DNA of 64,000 nt. Source: Maniola hyperantus (lineage: Eukaryota; Arthropoda; Insecta; Lepidoptera; Nymphalidae). A program made the translations under genes and the position numbers. A model generated the notes under the pieces. The model had not been told where the DNA came from, did not search any database, and worked only from the letters and a program-made list of their open reading frames with translations. Below, one piece after another: positions 30,038 through 40,960 of the stretch. Each line of letters begins with the position of its first letter. Position 1 is the first letter of the stretch. The DNA is taken from contig NC_048545.1 of the NCBI RefSeq assembly GCF_902806685.2, positions 15,275,926-15,339,925 on the forward strand, read 5' to 3'.

Positions 30038-33000
30038 CTACTTCTTAATATCCTTAATATGCCAAGTGCCTATTGGGTGGTTGTCAGCTACTCTAACTAG
30101 TTCGTAAACCAAAGGTGACAAAACCTTGACAACCCTGCACTTTTCATACTTAGGTGCCAGCTTAGCTGCGAAAAAATTTGTAGCGTCGCTTTGTGGATAG
30201 GTCTTTTTCCACACTATATCCCCAACAGAATAGCTTGCAGACCTACGCCTTAAGTTGTAATGCGTTGCATACTCTGCATGAGCCTGAAACAAATTTCTCC
30301 TAACCTGACCAAATATGTCCTCCAAAGTTCCAAACTTTCCTGCGTATTCCTCCCTTGGAATTCCGGCCTCGTACTCCTTATCCGTGTCCTTATAGAAGGA
30401 ACCATTTAAGACCGGTTCTCTAGCGTGGACAAGGAAGAACGGGGAGAATCCAGTGGATTCATTAACCGCACTGTTTATGGCGAACTGGACCTTGTACAGG
30501 TTTTCGTCCCAGGACCTGTGGTTATCTTTCACAAAAGCGGCTACAGCAGTCATAACAACCTTATTGTACCTCTCAACAAGGTTAACTTGCGGAGTGTACA
30601 GTGGTGTGTAGTGTAATTTCGGAATATTATAACGCTTAATGAGATTACGGAATTCAGATCCTGTAAATTGGGACCCATTGTCCACAATCACAGTCTCTGG
30701 AACACTATGGTTCAAAAATACAAAATTCTCTAGCGCTTTAACAACAGCGGCACCTGTGGCACGCCGTAACGGAAACAACATTGTATATTTCGAAAAACAA
30801 CACGTCACCACAAAAAGAAATGTAAATCCTGATTTAGACCTAGGCAAAGGTCCGACTAAATCAGCCGAAATGACTTGAAAAGGTCTCTCGCAGACTTTAG
30901 GCTTCCCTAGCAGACCTGGAGTGGCTGATGTCGTGTGTTTATACGCAGAGCAAGTATCACAATTCTTAACGTACTCAACCACGTCCTTATACATACCACG
31001 CCAAAAATATCTGAGGGATAATCTGCGATGAGTTTTGAACACACCAAAATGACCTGCAGTTGCATCTGCATGGTTTTGTTGCATAATTCTAAGGATGTCG
31101 TTCTTGTGGACTACCTCTTTCCAGTCGAACTCACTGAGAAGCTGGTATTTACATTTACTGTAACGATATAGTTTATCGTTCAAAATACTAAAATTCGGAA
31201 AATTTGCTGGATTGATTTTACAGCCATTAAATGTTTTGTCATACCAGTCATCTACCAAAACTTGTTGACTAGAGTTATCATTACGATCACCAACTACATC
31301 TACGTGTATGAGTCTCGACAAGGTATCCGGAACTACATTATCACAACCCTTCCTATGTTCGATAACAAAATTATACTGTGATAATCTACAACCCCATCTG
31401 GCGAGTCGTCCTGAGGGATTTTCTAAATTTAAGAACCACTTTAGGGATGCATGGTCTGTGATAATTGTGACTGGCTTGGAACCAAAATAAGCCTGAAATT
31501 TCTCCACTGCAAAAATCACAGCTAGAGCCTCGCGTTCCGTCGCGCTGTAATTCCTTTCGTTTTTATTTAGGCTCCTACTGACATACGCAATGGGATGATC
31601 GCAACCATCGGTTTCTTGCGTTAGCATACCGCCAACACCATATGCAGAAGCATCACAATGTATTTTGAATGGTTTTTCAAAATTCGGTACCGCAAGAACA
31701 GGTGCGGTTACCAACGCATTCTTCAATGTATTAAATGCTACCTCTGCCTGTTCGCTCCACTCAAATTTAGGTGCGTTCTTTCCTTTACTCGTTAGTCTAT
31801 TGAGTGGTGCAGCGATGGTTGAAAAATTCCTAATAAAGCGCCTGTACCAAGAACAAGTGCCTAGGAAAATCTTTACCTCCTGTGCAGTTTTTGGGGTCGG
31901 AAAGTTCAAAACTGCGGCAACTTTTCCAGGATCTGTGCGTAAACCAAATTCATCCACTATATACCCTAAATATTTCAAAGAGTTTCGAAAAAAATTACAT
32001 TTATCAAAATTTATGGATAGTTGAGCCATTTTTAGTTTATCCAGAACTCTGTTTAATAAAATTAAATGGGTTTCAAAATCAGCAGAACAAATAACAATAT
32101 CATCTATATAACAAAATACTATTCCATTTTCAATATCACTACAAAAATTTTGATTAAATAACTGGTCCATTAACCTCTGCTGTCGTGCTGGTGCACCGCA
32201 TAGGCCAAACGGCATGACTTTAAATTTGAATAACCCTCTACCAGGAACTGTAAAACTGGTTTTTTCCTGAGAGTCGTTAGCTAACGGAATTTGCCAGAAA
32301 CTTGAACTTAAATCAATCGATGATAAAAACCTTGCCTCTTTCAAGCTATCTAGAATTTGTGGAATGTACGGTATTGAGTATGAATCCCCCTTTGTCACTG
32401 AATTTAATTTCCTGCAATCTAGGCAAAATCTCCAGTCTCCATTTGCCTTTTTCACTAAAATTGCTGGATTATTCCAAGGGCTTTCACTCGGAGTAACTAC
32501 GTCCATTTCCAGCATCCTATCTAACTCTTTACTTAAAGCTTCCTTCTTTTCGGGAGAAAGTGGATATTGTTTTATTTTTATTGGCAAGGCATCACCGGTG
32601 TCAATAACATGTTCAATTAATTTTGTTCTACCCAATCCAATTTTCTCTGAAGAAATATCTAAAAATTTATTTACTACAGACTGGGCTAATTCTTTCTGTT
32701 GAGATGATAAGTTTTCAAAAGAAGTGATGGTATGAATTTGTTTATTATCAATCGCACAAATATTGTAAAATTGAGAAGGTGCCTTAATTAATTCTAAATT
32801 ATCAAAAATGCCAGGGGCTAACTGAAATGTTTTCCAAAAGTCACAACCAAAAATAACATCCGCTATTATAGAGGGTACTACAAAAAATTTTATTATGTGA
32901 GTTACGGAATTATAAGTAATCGGAATAAACATATAACCCATGCAATCAAGTTTGTCTCCATTTGCCACTGAAAATGTGGTATCAATACTGCTATGCAGTT

Positions 33001-33187
33001 TATAACCGAATCTCAAAAAAACCTTGTGCGCCTGGTTACCCAAAATTGACGCGCAAGCACCGGAATCTAGTAAACCTGTAATCTCAAAACCGTCAACAAA
33101 AACCTTTAAATGTGGCCTAAAGTCTCGTTTATCCACTGAATACAGAACTGTGTCAGGTAAAAGGGATGTTTTGTTGTTAATGACCAA
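30038..33187 (-). CDS. pol: Gypsy pol: protease, reverse transcriptase, RNase H, integrase
   Basis: This is a 1049-residue uninterrupted frame. Aspartic protease is near residues 30-110 (TGLLDSGACASILGN). Reverse transcriptase spans about residues 200-440 with YIDDIVICS near 360. RNase H follows from about 500 (IHCDASAYGVGGML, then TDHASLKWFL). Integrase comes last: an HHCC zinc region (NHADATAGHFG, CDTC) and a D,D,E core (ISADLVGP, IVDNGSQFTG, VNLVERYN). All catalytic residues I can check are present. The frame is offset by 2 from the gag fragment just upstream, so frameshifting or a split start is needed. The lineage within Ty3/gypsy is not assigned. Confidence 0.93.
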   Translation of the reverse strand: MVINNKTSLLPDTVLYSVDKRDFRPHLKVFVDGFEITGLLDSGACASILGNQAHKVFLRFGYKLHSSIDTTFSVANGDKLDCMGYMFIPITYNSVTHIIKFFVVPSIIADVIFGCDFWKTFQLAPGIFDNLELIKAPSQFYNICAIDNKQIHTITSFENLSSQQKELAQSVVNKFLDISSEKIGLGRTKLIEHVIDTGDALPIKIKQYPLSPEKKEALSKELDRMLEMDVVTPSESPWNNPAILVKKANGDWRFCLDCRKLNSVTKGDSYSIPYIPQILDSLKEARFLSSIDLSSSFWQIPLANDSQEKTSFTVPGRGLFKFKVMPFGLCGAPARQQRLMDQLFNQNFCSDIENGIVFCYIDDIVICSADFETHLILLNRVLDKLKMAQLSINFDKCNFFRNSLKYLGYIVDEFGLRTDPGKVAAVLNFPTPKTAQEVKIFLGTCSWYRRFIRNFSTIAAPLNRLTSKGKNAPKFEWSEQAEVAFNTLKNALVTAPVLAVPNFEKPFKIHCDASAYGVGGMLTQETDGCDHPIAYVSRSLNKNERNYSATEREALAVIFAVEKFQAYFGSKPVTIITDHASLKWFLNLENPSGRLARWGCRLSQYNFVIEHRKGCDNVVPDTLSRLIHVDVVGDRNDNSSQQVLVDDWYDKTFNGCKINPANFPNFSILNDKLYRYSKCKYQLLSEFDWKEVVHKNDILRIMQQNHADATAGHFGVFKTHRRLSLRYFWRGMYKDVVEYVKNCDTCSAYKHTTSATPGLLGKPKVCERPFQVISADLVGPLPRSKSGFTFLFVVTCCFSKYTMLFPLRRATGAAVVKALENFVFLNHSVPETVIVDNGSQFTGSEFRNLIKRYNIPKLHYTPLYTPQVNLVERYNKVVMTAVAAFVKDNHRSWDENLYKVQFAINSAVNESTGFSPFFLVHAREPVLNGSFYKDTDKEYEAGIPREEYAGKFGTLEDIFGQVRRNLFQAHAEYATHYNLRRRSASYSVGDIVWKKTYPQSDATNFFAAKLAPKYEKCRVVKVLSPLVYELVRVADNHPIGTWHIKDIKK

Positions 33188-33222
33188 GTTCTTTACTTGT
33201 GTCTCTGCACAGTTCTTACTAA

Positions 33223-33459
33223 TTAGTTTTTTGAATTTTTGTCCGGAGCGGGTTTACTAGTCGCCTTTTTACTACAACTTGGACATGTCTTTACTGTAAA
33301 GTTCTGACGTCCACACGAAAAACATCTAATAAATTTCGGAACTGTCCTGCAAAATTTAAAGGAATGGTTACCCTTGCCGCACTTGTAACATAGTTGTTTA
33401 TTTGTTTTCGTAAAATTAGTGCCTTTACTTGTACCAACCATTGGTGGCCAGGAGTTCAA
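33223..33459 (-). CDS. gag: Gypsy gag C-terminal fragment with zinc knuckle
   Basis: These 78 residues contain CYKCGKGNHSFKFC, a proper CX2CX4HX4C knuckle, followed by CFSCGRQNFTVKTC, where the His position is Phe. The stop at 33223 precedes the pol ATG at 33187. The start is set only by an in-frame Met; the natural gag would be several hundred residues longer. Confidence 0.7.
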   Translation of the reverse strand: MNSWPPMVGTSKGTNFTKTNKQLCYKCGKGNHSFKFCRTVPKFIRCFSCGRQNFTVKTCPSCSKKATSKPAPDKNSKN

Positions 33460-33637
33460 TAGGGTTTTCGTATTTACGTTTTAGTTTTCCGTTTGCGTTT
33501 TCGGTTTTCGTATTTATTTCTTTTGCACATTCACGTTGACAACTTAATTGCTATGGATAAGACTTGGTAAAAATCTTTGTAATGAAACATTTCGGTTGTG
33601 AAGAATCAAATAAATTGAGTTTTGGATCTTGGTTTAC

Positions 33638-34283
33638 TAATTACACAGGTTGTGTGTCTGTGTGTTGGTTATAATGCCTCTATCAAAGTGAACTATAGGT
33701 ACTATTATGTATTCTGACTGAGTAACACTAAGAGTCCCCGCAGACCACAAACCTTTATCGGCCGATAGTTTTGTCGGTTTCTTAATCAGTACCCGTAGTA
33801 CAAGATTTTACGTCTCACCAAACCAAACCAAATTCGAGAGTCGAAATACTTCCGCGTTACAGTAAACTGGATCTTAAATGCCTTGTTTTAAAGCTCAAGT
33901 GTGTCTACACTTCTACAGCCAGCGCTCCAAGCGGAAACATTGCGAAATTAAAATCAGTGGCATTGAATATTTGACTTCAATTCAAGGCTGTTTAGGTCCA
34001 TTTTACTGTAACGCGGAAGTATTTCGACTCTCGAATTTGGTTTCCTTTGGTGAGACGTAAAATCTTGTACTACGGGTACTGTATGAAGATGTATGTAAGT
34101 GCGCAATTTATAACGATTACATCTTCATACTGATTAAAAAACCGACCAAACTATCGGCCGATAAAAAGTTTGTGGTCTGCGGGGACTCTTAGTGTTACTC
34201 AGTCAGAATACATAATAGTACCTATAGTTCACTTTGATAGAGGCATTATAACCAACACACAGACACACAACCTGTGTAATTAG
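33638..34283. mobile_element. TA-flanked MITE with ~160-bp inverted repeats, carrying a nested MITE
   Basis: The left end CTAATTACACAGGTTGTGTG matches the reversed right end CACACAACCTGTGTAATTAG. The arms continue almost perfectly for about 160 bp (for example cactaagagtccccgcagac against gtctgcggggactcttagtg). TA flanks both sides (33636-33637 and 34284-34285), the Tc1/mariner-type duplication. Without the inner 285-bp insert and its TA, the element would be 359 bp. Confidence 0.87.
33792..34076. mobile_element. Inner TA-flanked MITE, 285 bp, copy 1
   Basis: Termini are CCCGTAGTACAAGATTTTAC and the complementary end TAAAATCTTGTACTACGGG, with TA at 33790-33791 and 34077-34078. Inverted pairing extends over about 70 bp (tcgagagtcgaaatacttcc against its complement). 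It has the same length as copy 2 at 39610-39894 and is nearly identical to it. Confidence 0.9.
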
Positions 34284-34285
34284 TA

Positions 34286-34962
34286 GGTACGGTTCGCACA
34301 ATTAAAAATATCAAATGAGCCTCCCGCAAACAGGTAATTAGGGAGCACATATTTCAAAGTTTATTGAAACAATGAATCACAATTGCCATAGATTAACATC
34401 ATACGCAGTCTTGCTGGCCGTAGGTCCATTAGTACGCACTAAATTTAAATTACAGGTACTGTACTGTATAAGTGTATACCTACTCTATGTGCACCTATTT
34501 TGTTATTAGTTTATGTGGTTTATAGTTAGTAAAACAATGACGCCGATTCCGGTGTCTTTCTCTAAACTTAATTTAGAGTAGGTATCTACTATCTAGATCT
34601 TTTTCTTTTGACGACTGGCAGCTAAAGTCACGAGGTTTGAGGGCTCTAAATTAAAAAAAACTGTCAAACTGTGCCTATCCTTTTCATATTATATGTGTAA
34701 GAAGAGTCTGTAAATGCTCTAAAATTTAGTTGTGCTCAGAATCAGTACCAATATTATTGTTTTTTTTATTAATTTATTTTATGGCCCTGGATAACAGTCC
34801 TTTAAGGCCTCAGTACCAATGAATGACAATTGCCATAGATTAACCCCATACGCAGTCCTGCAGCTGGCCGTATAGCCATAAGTCTATTAGTACGCAGTCA
34901 ATTTAAATTAATGGTACTACCTGTACTCTATGTGCACCTATTTTGTTGTTAGTTTATAGTAA
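34286..34962. other. Non-coding region with an internal imperfect direct repeat
   Basis: The segment 34371-34510 (aatgaatcacaattgccata, gtacgcactaaatttaaat, tatgtgcacctattttgtta) recurs imperfectly at 34818-34965. No gene is seen. Confidence 0.6.
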
Positions 34963-35194
34963 ACTAGCTTATGCCCGCGACTTCGTCCGCGTGGACTAAA
35001 CAAATTTCGAACCCCTATTTCACCCCCTTAGGGGTTGAATTTTCAAAAATCCTTTCTTAGCGGATGCCTACGTCATACTTAATGGCTATCTGCATGCCAA
35101 ATTTCAGCCTGATCCCTCCAGTAGTTTGAGCTGTGCGTTGATAGATCAGTCAGTCAGTCAGTCAGCCACCTTTTCCTATTATATGTATATTTAG
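34963..35194 (-). mobile_element. Helitron-like repeat, ACTG-core type, near full length
   Basis: Its 3' end is at 34963 (actagcttatgcccgcgact). It has all family segments and a cagtcagtcagtcagcc core at 35148-35164. Confidence 0.8.
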
Positions 35195-36854
35195 AAGAGA
35201 AGAAGTTGTCTCCTTCATATTTTCCGGAACCTATCTGGAACAGAATATTTATTAGGATCGCTCAGTAACTCTGTTTTTAACTCAACTTAATTAAAAGTTG
35301 CGCTAGTTTAACGGTTCATTGAATTTAAATGGGACCCTGGGCTTATTAACGAAGTTTTAATTCACGCCAGTAACTTGTGTAAAACTAAAAATCTCTCTCT
35401 AAGCTGTGAGGTAAAAAATATGGATTACGCGATGTACCTACTGCACAAAACTTAGAGACAGCGCACACCTGCAAAATGGAGTGAAATGGGCCACGATTCT
35501 TTTTACCGCTGATTTTTCGCAAAATTTCGCAAAATTTTAAACAAACGTAACACATTTGATATTAGATATTATTTTAAAAAAAACTCTGTACCGTATTTGA
35601 CATGGTTTTGGTGTATTTCATCATCAACATTCATTATCTCAAAGAATAAAAGCGTTTCAGTATTAAAAGTTAACTTAAAATCAGTTGATTATAGTGTCAT
35701 ATTCCGGTTCAAAGAGATTCTTCCCTCGTGGCGAGTCGGGGTGTTGCTCAAATTTCACTAGCGATAAACCCTGGCTGTTGAAAATTAAACAAGTGTGTAA
35801 TGAAATCTTGTTGCCTTGTCCCAGGTAGCCCATAAATTGTCCACACCGCATCCAGCTCAACTACAGTAGTCACAAACTGGAGGTAACTTCGTTGTTTTGA
35901 ATACATTGCTTGTTTTTGGTGGGTTTCACATCCCAGTATGTTCACTTCAAAATCAGTGAAAGATGATGAAAATAATTAAAAAAGAATCCATTTCAAAACT
36001 ACAATTTTTGAACTGAAACTCTTATTTTCTAATTATAAATCTGGACAAAAATGTCCACCAACCACCAAAGAGTGGTATTACAGAAACAATCGAAGTTTTA
36101 TTTTGGGAGATTTAACGGTGAAGAAGAATAAGTATTTTGAGGAAACGTGCATACCTTAAGAGTTCTCAAAAGTGTGTGAAGGATGAGAATCGGCACTTGA
36201 TCTTTGGTGGATTATGACCAAAAAACTTTCTAAGAGACCCGTGTACAATATTGGGCCGGCGCGCGGCAATGGTTTGAGATGAGGATGATTAATAATGCTG
36301 TTATAGTTCCTGGCAGTTAAATAGTTGCGTCTGACCTACAATACGAGTGCGAGATATTATTCTACACGTTCTTGTACTATATACGGATGTAGCACTCACA
36401 CCAATGCAGATGATGAACGCAAGGTGCGCCGTGGCTCACGGGCTGGTTCCGCTCCCTCGCATCGTGTGCCCGACTGACGGACGACTTGACTATCTAATAG
36501 GCGCGGACTATTTTCAAGTTTATTTTTTTATTTTTTGTGCCATCAATGTATAACGTGCTTGTTGATCGTGTAGCGTATCCTTGCCACGGAACTAGGGCAT
36601 GGTGACCCCGCTGTAAAGCGGGCAAGGAATTTTAATTTACCCTCGTTAGGGACATGTCCGGGGTGTCGTTTTATAAGGCGGAATAATGGCGGACGTAATG
36701 GCGAATCGGACGGACGTAAGAATGTTATTAGTTGTTTTATTTGGGGAGCGGACGCGAAGTTTTTGAATTCCTTGTTGTTTCGATAACAGGGAAGAATTTT
36801 CTTTTTAAGGTTCCGTACCCGAGGAGTGCCAACGGGACCCTATTATACTGCACC
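35195..36854. other. Non-coding region with repeat fragments
   Basis: Only short open frames occur. The minus-strand frame 35945-35748 (65 codons) has no family match that I recognise. A SINE-like fragment (gaggaaacgtgcatacctta) is near 36135-36280. A proviral-like phrase ggttccgtacccgaggag is at about 36810. Confidence 0.45.
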
Positions 36855-37170
36855 ACCGTCCCACTACTGAGCACCGTCTCCTCTGAGAATGAGAAGGGCT
36901 TAGGCCATAGTCCGCCACGCTACGCCGCGCTGGCCAAACTGTGCGGATTTCTAGACTTCACACACCTTTAAAAACATTATGGAGAACTCTCATCAGGCAT
37001 GCAGGTTCTTCACGATTTTTCTTCGCCGTTATTAAAGTAAGTAGGTACTTAATTGCTTAAAAAACACAAAACTTGTGCTTGACAAGCGGTGATGGTGCTT
37101 AAGACGTCGGCTTCCTATTCGGGCGGTCCGAGGTTCGATCCCCTGGGATCGCACCTCGGACTTGTAACTT
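36855..37170. mobile_element. Two SINE copies in opposite orientation
   Basis: 36855-37050 is the SINE body on the minus strand (ggccatagtccgccacgcta, acttcacacacctttaaaaa). 37085-37165 is a SINE head on the plus strand (ggtgcttaagacgtcggctt, gaggttcgatcccctgggat). They meet near 37060-37085. Confidence 0.6.
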
Positions 37171-37202
37171 TTCGGAGTAGCCCACATGAAGTCTTTTAAT
37201 CT

Positions 37203-37660
37203 AAATATACCTATAATAGGAAAAGCTGACTTACTGACTGACTGACTGATCTATCAACGTACAGCTCAAACTACTGTGCGCGCGCTAAAATTTTGCATGC
37301 AGATATTATGAATCCTCAAGTTCTTTGGGCACATCACAAGGAAGAGTGGTACCATCGAAAACCTCGTGGTACAAGTTTGAGTGGAGGGCACACGACCACA
37401 TGGCCGTTCCCCAACTTGGTGGACGGACTTCTGTCTACTCTGCAACAAACACACCTGTCTCCATGTGTGCACGTAATGCCAACAACAGAAGTCGCTGGAG
37501 GGATATCGCACGAGCAGCAGTGAAGAGTTCATAGCCCCGACCACTCTGTCAACAACAGTGAACGATTGAGAAGAGCTTTAATGACGTAGACATCCGCTAA
37601 GAAAGGATTATTGAAAATTTAACCCCTAAGGGATAAAATAGGAAAATTTTTGTAATCCAT
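37203..37660 (+). mobile_element. Helitron-like repeat split by a LINE fragment
   Basis: The left part (ctataataggaaaagctgac, four CTGA units, cagctcaaactactg, gcatgcagata) and the right part (atgacgtagacatccgctaa, gaaaatttaacccctaaggg) are the two pieces of one ACTG-core Helitron, separated by about 270 bp. Confidence 0.75.
37305..37577 (+). mobile_element. LINE 3'-end fragment nested in the Helitron
   Basis: One frame contains NANNRSRWRDIARAAVKSS, which resembles the extreme C-terminus of RTE-like reverse transcriptases. It is only about 270 bp and severely 5'-truncated. Confidence 0.55.
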
Positions 37661-38492
37661 GAGACGAGAAGACAAGGTAGGGATGTGAAGTTGTACACAA
37701 TATACAAAAACATCGAACCCTCAAAATTCAATTAAAAGTCTAAATGACGCGGTCGAAGGTAAATGACTAACAAATACTAAGAGCAGAGCTCAAACGGGTA
37801 ATTCGATTAAAAAAACGAGTATCAGGCTTAATCGGCATTACCCGGTCTGGTGGACTAGCAGTATCCTCTAAAGAATAACAATATCCAATGGAAATCCATC
37901 TCTATCTCAAAGGAATTGAAGACTAATATAGCCTGCACGGATTTGGCATAAAATTACGCTAAATTTTTTAGTTTTTCCAATAATGTTCTTTATGTGTTTA
38001 GGTATAAGGTTCTTATTTGTGTTTATCCGAAAGGGATACTGTATGCTATCTTTTTATCAGACACTTCTTTGTGATGTAAAACGCCTGTCGGTCGGTTTTC
38101 GTCAAGTTCGTCTATTGGATATTGCAATTTCAAATTGAAATGTTATATTATGACAGTATTGAAAGACTATTTCTATAAAATATAAATAAATAATATATTT
38201 CTCAACACACTTCCTTAATTTAAGTGGCTCTAATTTCACCGCAATTAGGCAAATAATGACACTTATAATCAAACTGCGACTTTTCATTGCTATTATTCAC
38301 AAGTGAGTTATAGAGAGAGTTTGAGTTGCTTTGTTCTTAAAAAAGTTTCGATACAAAAAAGATCGTGTTCAATATAATACAAATAAATTTTTAGTATTAT
38401 TTTCTTCACAAGTGTGTTGAAAAACGTCGGATGATACAAGTGTGTATTGATGATTACGCACTTGTGCCATAATGTTATTCACAACTAAACAA
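37661..38492. other. Non-coding AT-rich region
   Basis: No gene is recognised. A phrase similar to the CAGTACGCGGCC MITE end (gacgcggtcgaaggtaaatg) is at about 37747. Confidence 0.45.
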
Positions 38493-38630
38493 ATAAATCC
38501 CATGGGAACTCTTTGATTTTCCGGGACAAATATAGGCAATGTCCTTTCCCGGGATGCAAGCTATCTCTGTACCAAATTTCGTCAAAATCCATAAAGAGCC
38601 TGATAAAAAGCTAGCAGACAAATGAACATA
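38493..38630 (-). mobile_element. Helitron-like fragment, GCGAAAGTGTG type
   Basis: It includes catgggaactctttgatttt, ccgggatgcaagctatctct and aaaaagctagcagacaaatg. This is the variant with the ctagcagacaga core seen also at 55808-56050. Confidence 0.65.
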
Positions 38631-39440
38631 GGCCTTCCTGAGGCCACCACACCCAGTCCTAGTTCTCCCTGAACTAGGTACTTCCCGCCACTCTCTTTCT
38701 ATGGTCGCGCCGATCCATGGTGCCGAAGATCGCCTCACACTACCGGTCGCTAGGACTTTTCAGCCTAGAAAGTTTATGGAATAGATCACTGGATTTGCAG
38801 GTAATGAGTAGAGGGATTAGGGAGATAAAGAAACCGGAAGGCAATTCCATAACCTATAGAAGTTTAAAACATCAGGATGTAACCAGAACGCTAGCAAAAA
38901 CTTAGACTCATTGTTATACTACCTAAACACAATCCAATACCAATAACCTCATTTTCATTTTGTAGTTTTAGTGATTTAGTATTTTTCAAACCCGCAATGT
39001 ATAGCGTGCAAAACTCGGGTCAATGCCCCACCTACGACGCGGCATTGACTCCGAGTAGCCTACTTACGCAACGTTCGTTGACCTCTAGTCTTAGTCAGAT
39101 GTTTTACTTGCAATATATCGTGAACATTAACAAAATATATAATTATTAGGGTTCCGTATCTCAAAAGGAGAAACGGAACCTTTATAGGATCACTTTGTTG
39201 TCTGTCTGTCTTTCAAGAAACCTATAGGGTAGTTCCCGTTGACCTAGAATCATGAAGGCAAGAAGGTAGGTCTTATAGTAGACATAAGGGGAACAATCTG
39301 AAGACCGTGAATTTGTGGTTACTTCACACAAAAATATAAACTGTGTGAACAAATAATTAGTATTTTCAATTTTCAAAGTAAGATAACTATACCAAGGGGG
39401 GTATCATAATATGAAAGGGCTTTACCTTTACATTCTAAAA

Positions 39441-39580
39441 CAGATTTTTATAATACATATTAATATATAATAGTTTTTAATTTATAGTGTAAAACGGTAC
39501 AAAAATATGACAGATTTTTATAATACATATTAATAGATAATAGTTTTTAATTTATAGTGTAAAACGGTACAAAAATATGA
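39441..39580. repeat. Tandem duplication, 70-bp unit, two copies
   Basis: cagatttttataatacatat starts at 39441 and again at 39511. The two units differ at one visible base (aatatataatag against aatagataatag). Confidence 0.88.
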
Positions 39581-39609
39581 CTGTAGAGTGTAGTACGGAA
39601 TCGTCTGTA

Positions 39610-39894
39610 CCCGTAGTACAAGATTTAACGTCTCACCAAACCAAACCAAATTCGAGAGTCGAAATACTTCCGCGTTACAGTAAACTGGATCATAAATGCC
39701 TTGTTTTAAAGCTCAAGTTTGTCTACACTTCTACAGCCAGCGCTCCAAGCGGAAACATTGCGAAATTAAAATCAGTGTTATTGAATATTTGACTTCAATT
39801 CAAGGCTGTTTAGGTCCATTTTACTGTAACGCGGAAGTATTTCGACTCTCGAATTTGGTTTGGTTTGGTGAGACGTAAAATCTTGTACTACGGG
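39610..39894. mobile_element. TA-flanked MITE, 285 bp, copy 2
   Basis: It has the same termini and length as 33792-34076, with TA at 39608-39609 and 39895-39896. Only a few differences from copy 1 are visible (for example gatttaacg against gattttacg). The interior ttgttttaaagctcaagttt also appears in a diverged form at 41165-41395. Confidence 0.9.
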
Positions 39895-39940
39895 TACAGA
39901 ATCTGAGTCGCACTTGGTTGGTTATTTTCAAGGTCTTTTC

Positions 39941-40204
39941 GTATTGTGAATTTTGCCCTATTTTTCTCCTTTTCCCCCGTATTAATAAGTACAGCAACAT
40001 AAACGTGAAATATCTGGCACAGTGCGAAGTGGCAGCGGAACTGGCGCTCACAGTTGCCGGCGGAAATGAATCGAATTTCCTCCTCTCGACCCTCCGCCCG
40101 CCCGCCCTCCCGCCGCGCCCTCCCGCACCGCGAGCATTAACATTGTGCCGTTTGAACGACTGACATGAGATAAATGCATGTTTAGGACAATCCATACTGA
40201 TAAA
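39941..40204. other. Short GC-rich non-coding segment
   Basis: 40080-40140 is C-rich (ctccgcccgcccgccctccc). It breaks the general AT-richness of the window. No exon was identified. Confidence 0.4.
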
Positions 40205-40703
40205 AAACCAGTCAAGTGCGAGTCGGATTCGTACACGAAACACCGTTTTTTTAATTAGGGTTCCGTACCACAAAAGGAAAAACGGAACCCTTATAGGATC
40301 ACTTTGTTGTCGGTCTGTCTGTCTGTCGGTCTGTCGGTCTGTCAAAAAACCTACAGGGTACTTCCCGTTGACCTAGAATCATGAAATTTGGTAGGTAGGT
40401 GGGTCTTATAGCTGGCATTAGGCGGAAAATCTGAAAACCGTGAATTTGTGGTTACATGACAAAAAAAATAAATTATGGTCATAAATTAAAAATTCTTAGT
40501 TTAAATTTTTGAAGTAAGATAACTATATCAAGTGGGATATCATAAGAAAGGGCTTCACCTGTGAATTTTAAAACAGATTTTTATTTATTTTTATGCATCA
40601 TAGTTTTTGAATTATCGTGCAAAATGTTTTTTCGACATTAATACGCCTGTAGTACGGAACCCTTGTTGCGCGAGCCTGACTCGCACTTGGCCGGGTTTTT
40701 TTA
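40205..40703 (-). repeat. GGGTTCCGTA-type interspersed repeat, copy 6
   Basis: The minus-strand head is ccggccaagtgcgagtcagg at the high-coordinate end. The other end has agggttccgtaccacaaaag at 40258 and a second gtgcgagtcggattcgtaca at 40217. The two ends look like parts of two copies facing each other. Confidence 0.75.
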
Positions 40704-40960
40704 TAGAGATAGCGAGCAAACGAGCAGGCGGATCACCTGATGTTAAGTGATTATCGCCGCCCATGAACATTTGCAGCACCAGAGGAACCGCCGATGCGTT
40801 GCCGGCCTTTTAGGAATTTGTTGGTCCGCCCCTTGAATAACACCATCTTCTAGCTAGCCCGTATGCTATCTTCTTACCTGTATGTACCCTTATGTGTAAT
40901 CTTGTTAGCTGTGTGATAGTATTTCTTAAGTACATCAAGCGGATTTGAAAGCTGTTTTTC
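40704..40960 (+). repeat. Interspersed repeat with GAGCAAACGAGCAGGCGG head, longer copy
   Basis: It starts tatagagatagcgagcaaac and continues through tgatgttaagtgattatcgc, tgcagcaccagaggaaccgc and gatgcgttgccggcctttta. It is related to 7978-8125. Confidence 0.65.

Larger units (their letters stand above)
30038..33480 (-). mobile_element. Ty3/gypsy LTR retrotransposon, 5'-truncated
   Basis: An intact pol frame and the final part of gag remain. Most of gag, the 5' LTR and any recognisable 3' LTR are missing, so the 5' part was lost. A TA-flanked MITE sits about 150 bp beyond the gag end. Because pol is intact, the loss may be fairly recent. Confidence 0.8.
39147..39940 (-). repeat. GGGTTCCGTA-type interspersed repeat, copy 5, split by a MITE
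   Basis: The tail end gggttccgtatctcaaaagg is at 39149. The head, gtagtacggaa | tc...gagtcgcacttggttgg, is split by the 285-bp MITE at 39610-39894. It also contains the 70-bp tandem duplication at 39441-39580. Confidence 0.78.

Noticed and set aside
35748..35945. 65-codon minus-strand frame (MNILGCETHQKQAMYSKQRS)
   Set aside because: The composition is protein-like but there is no family, splice or conservation evidence.
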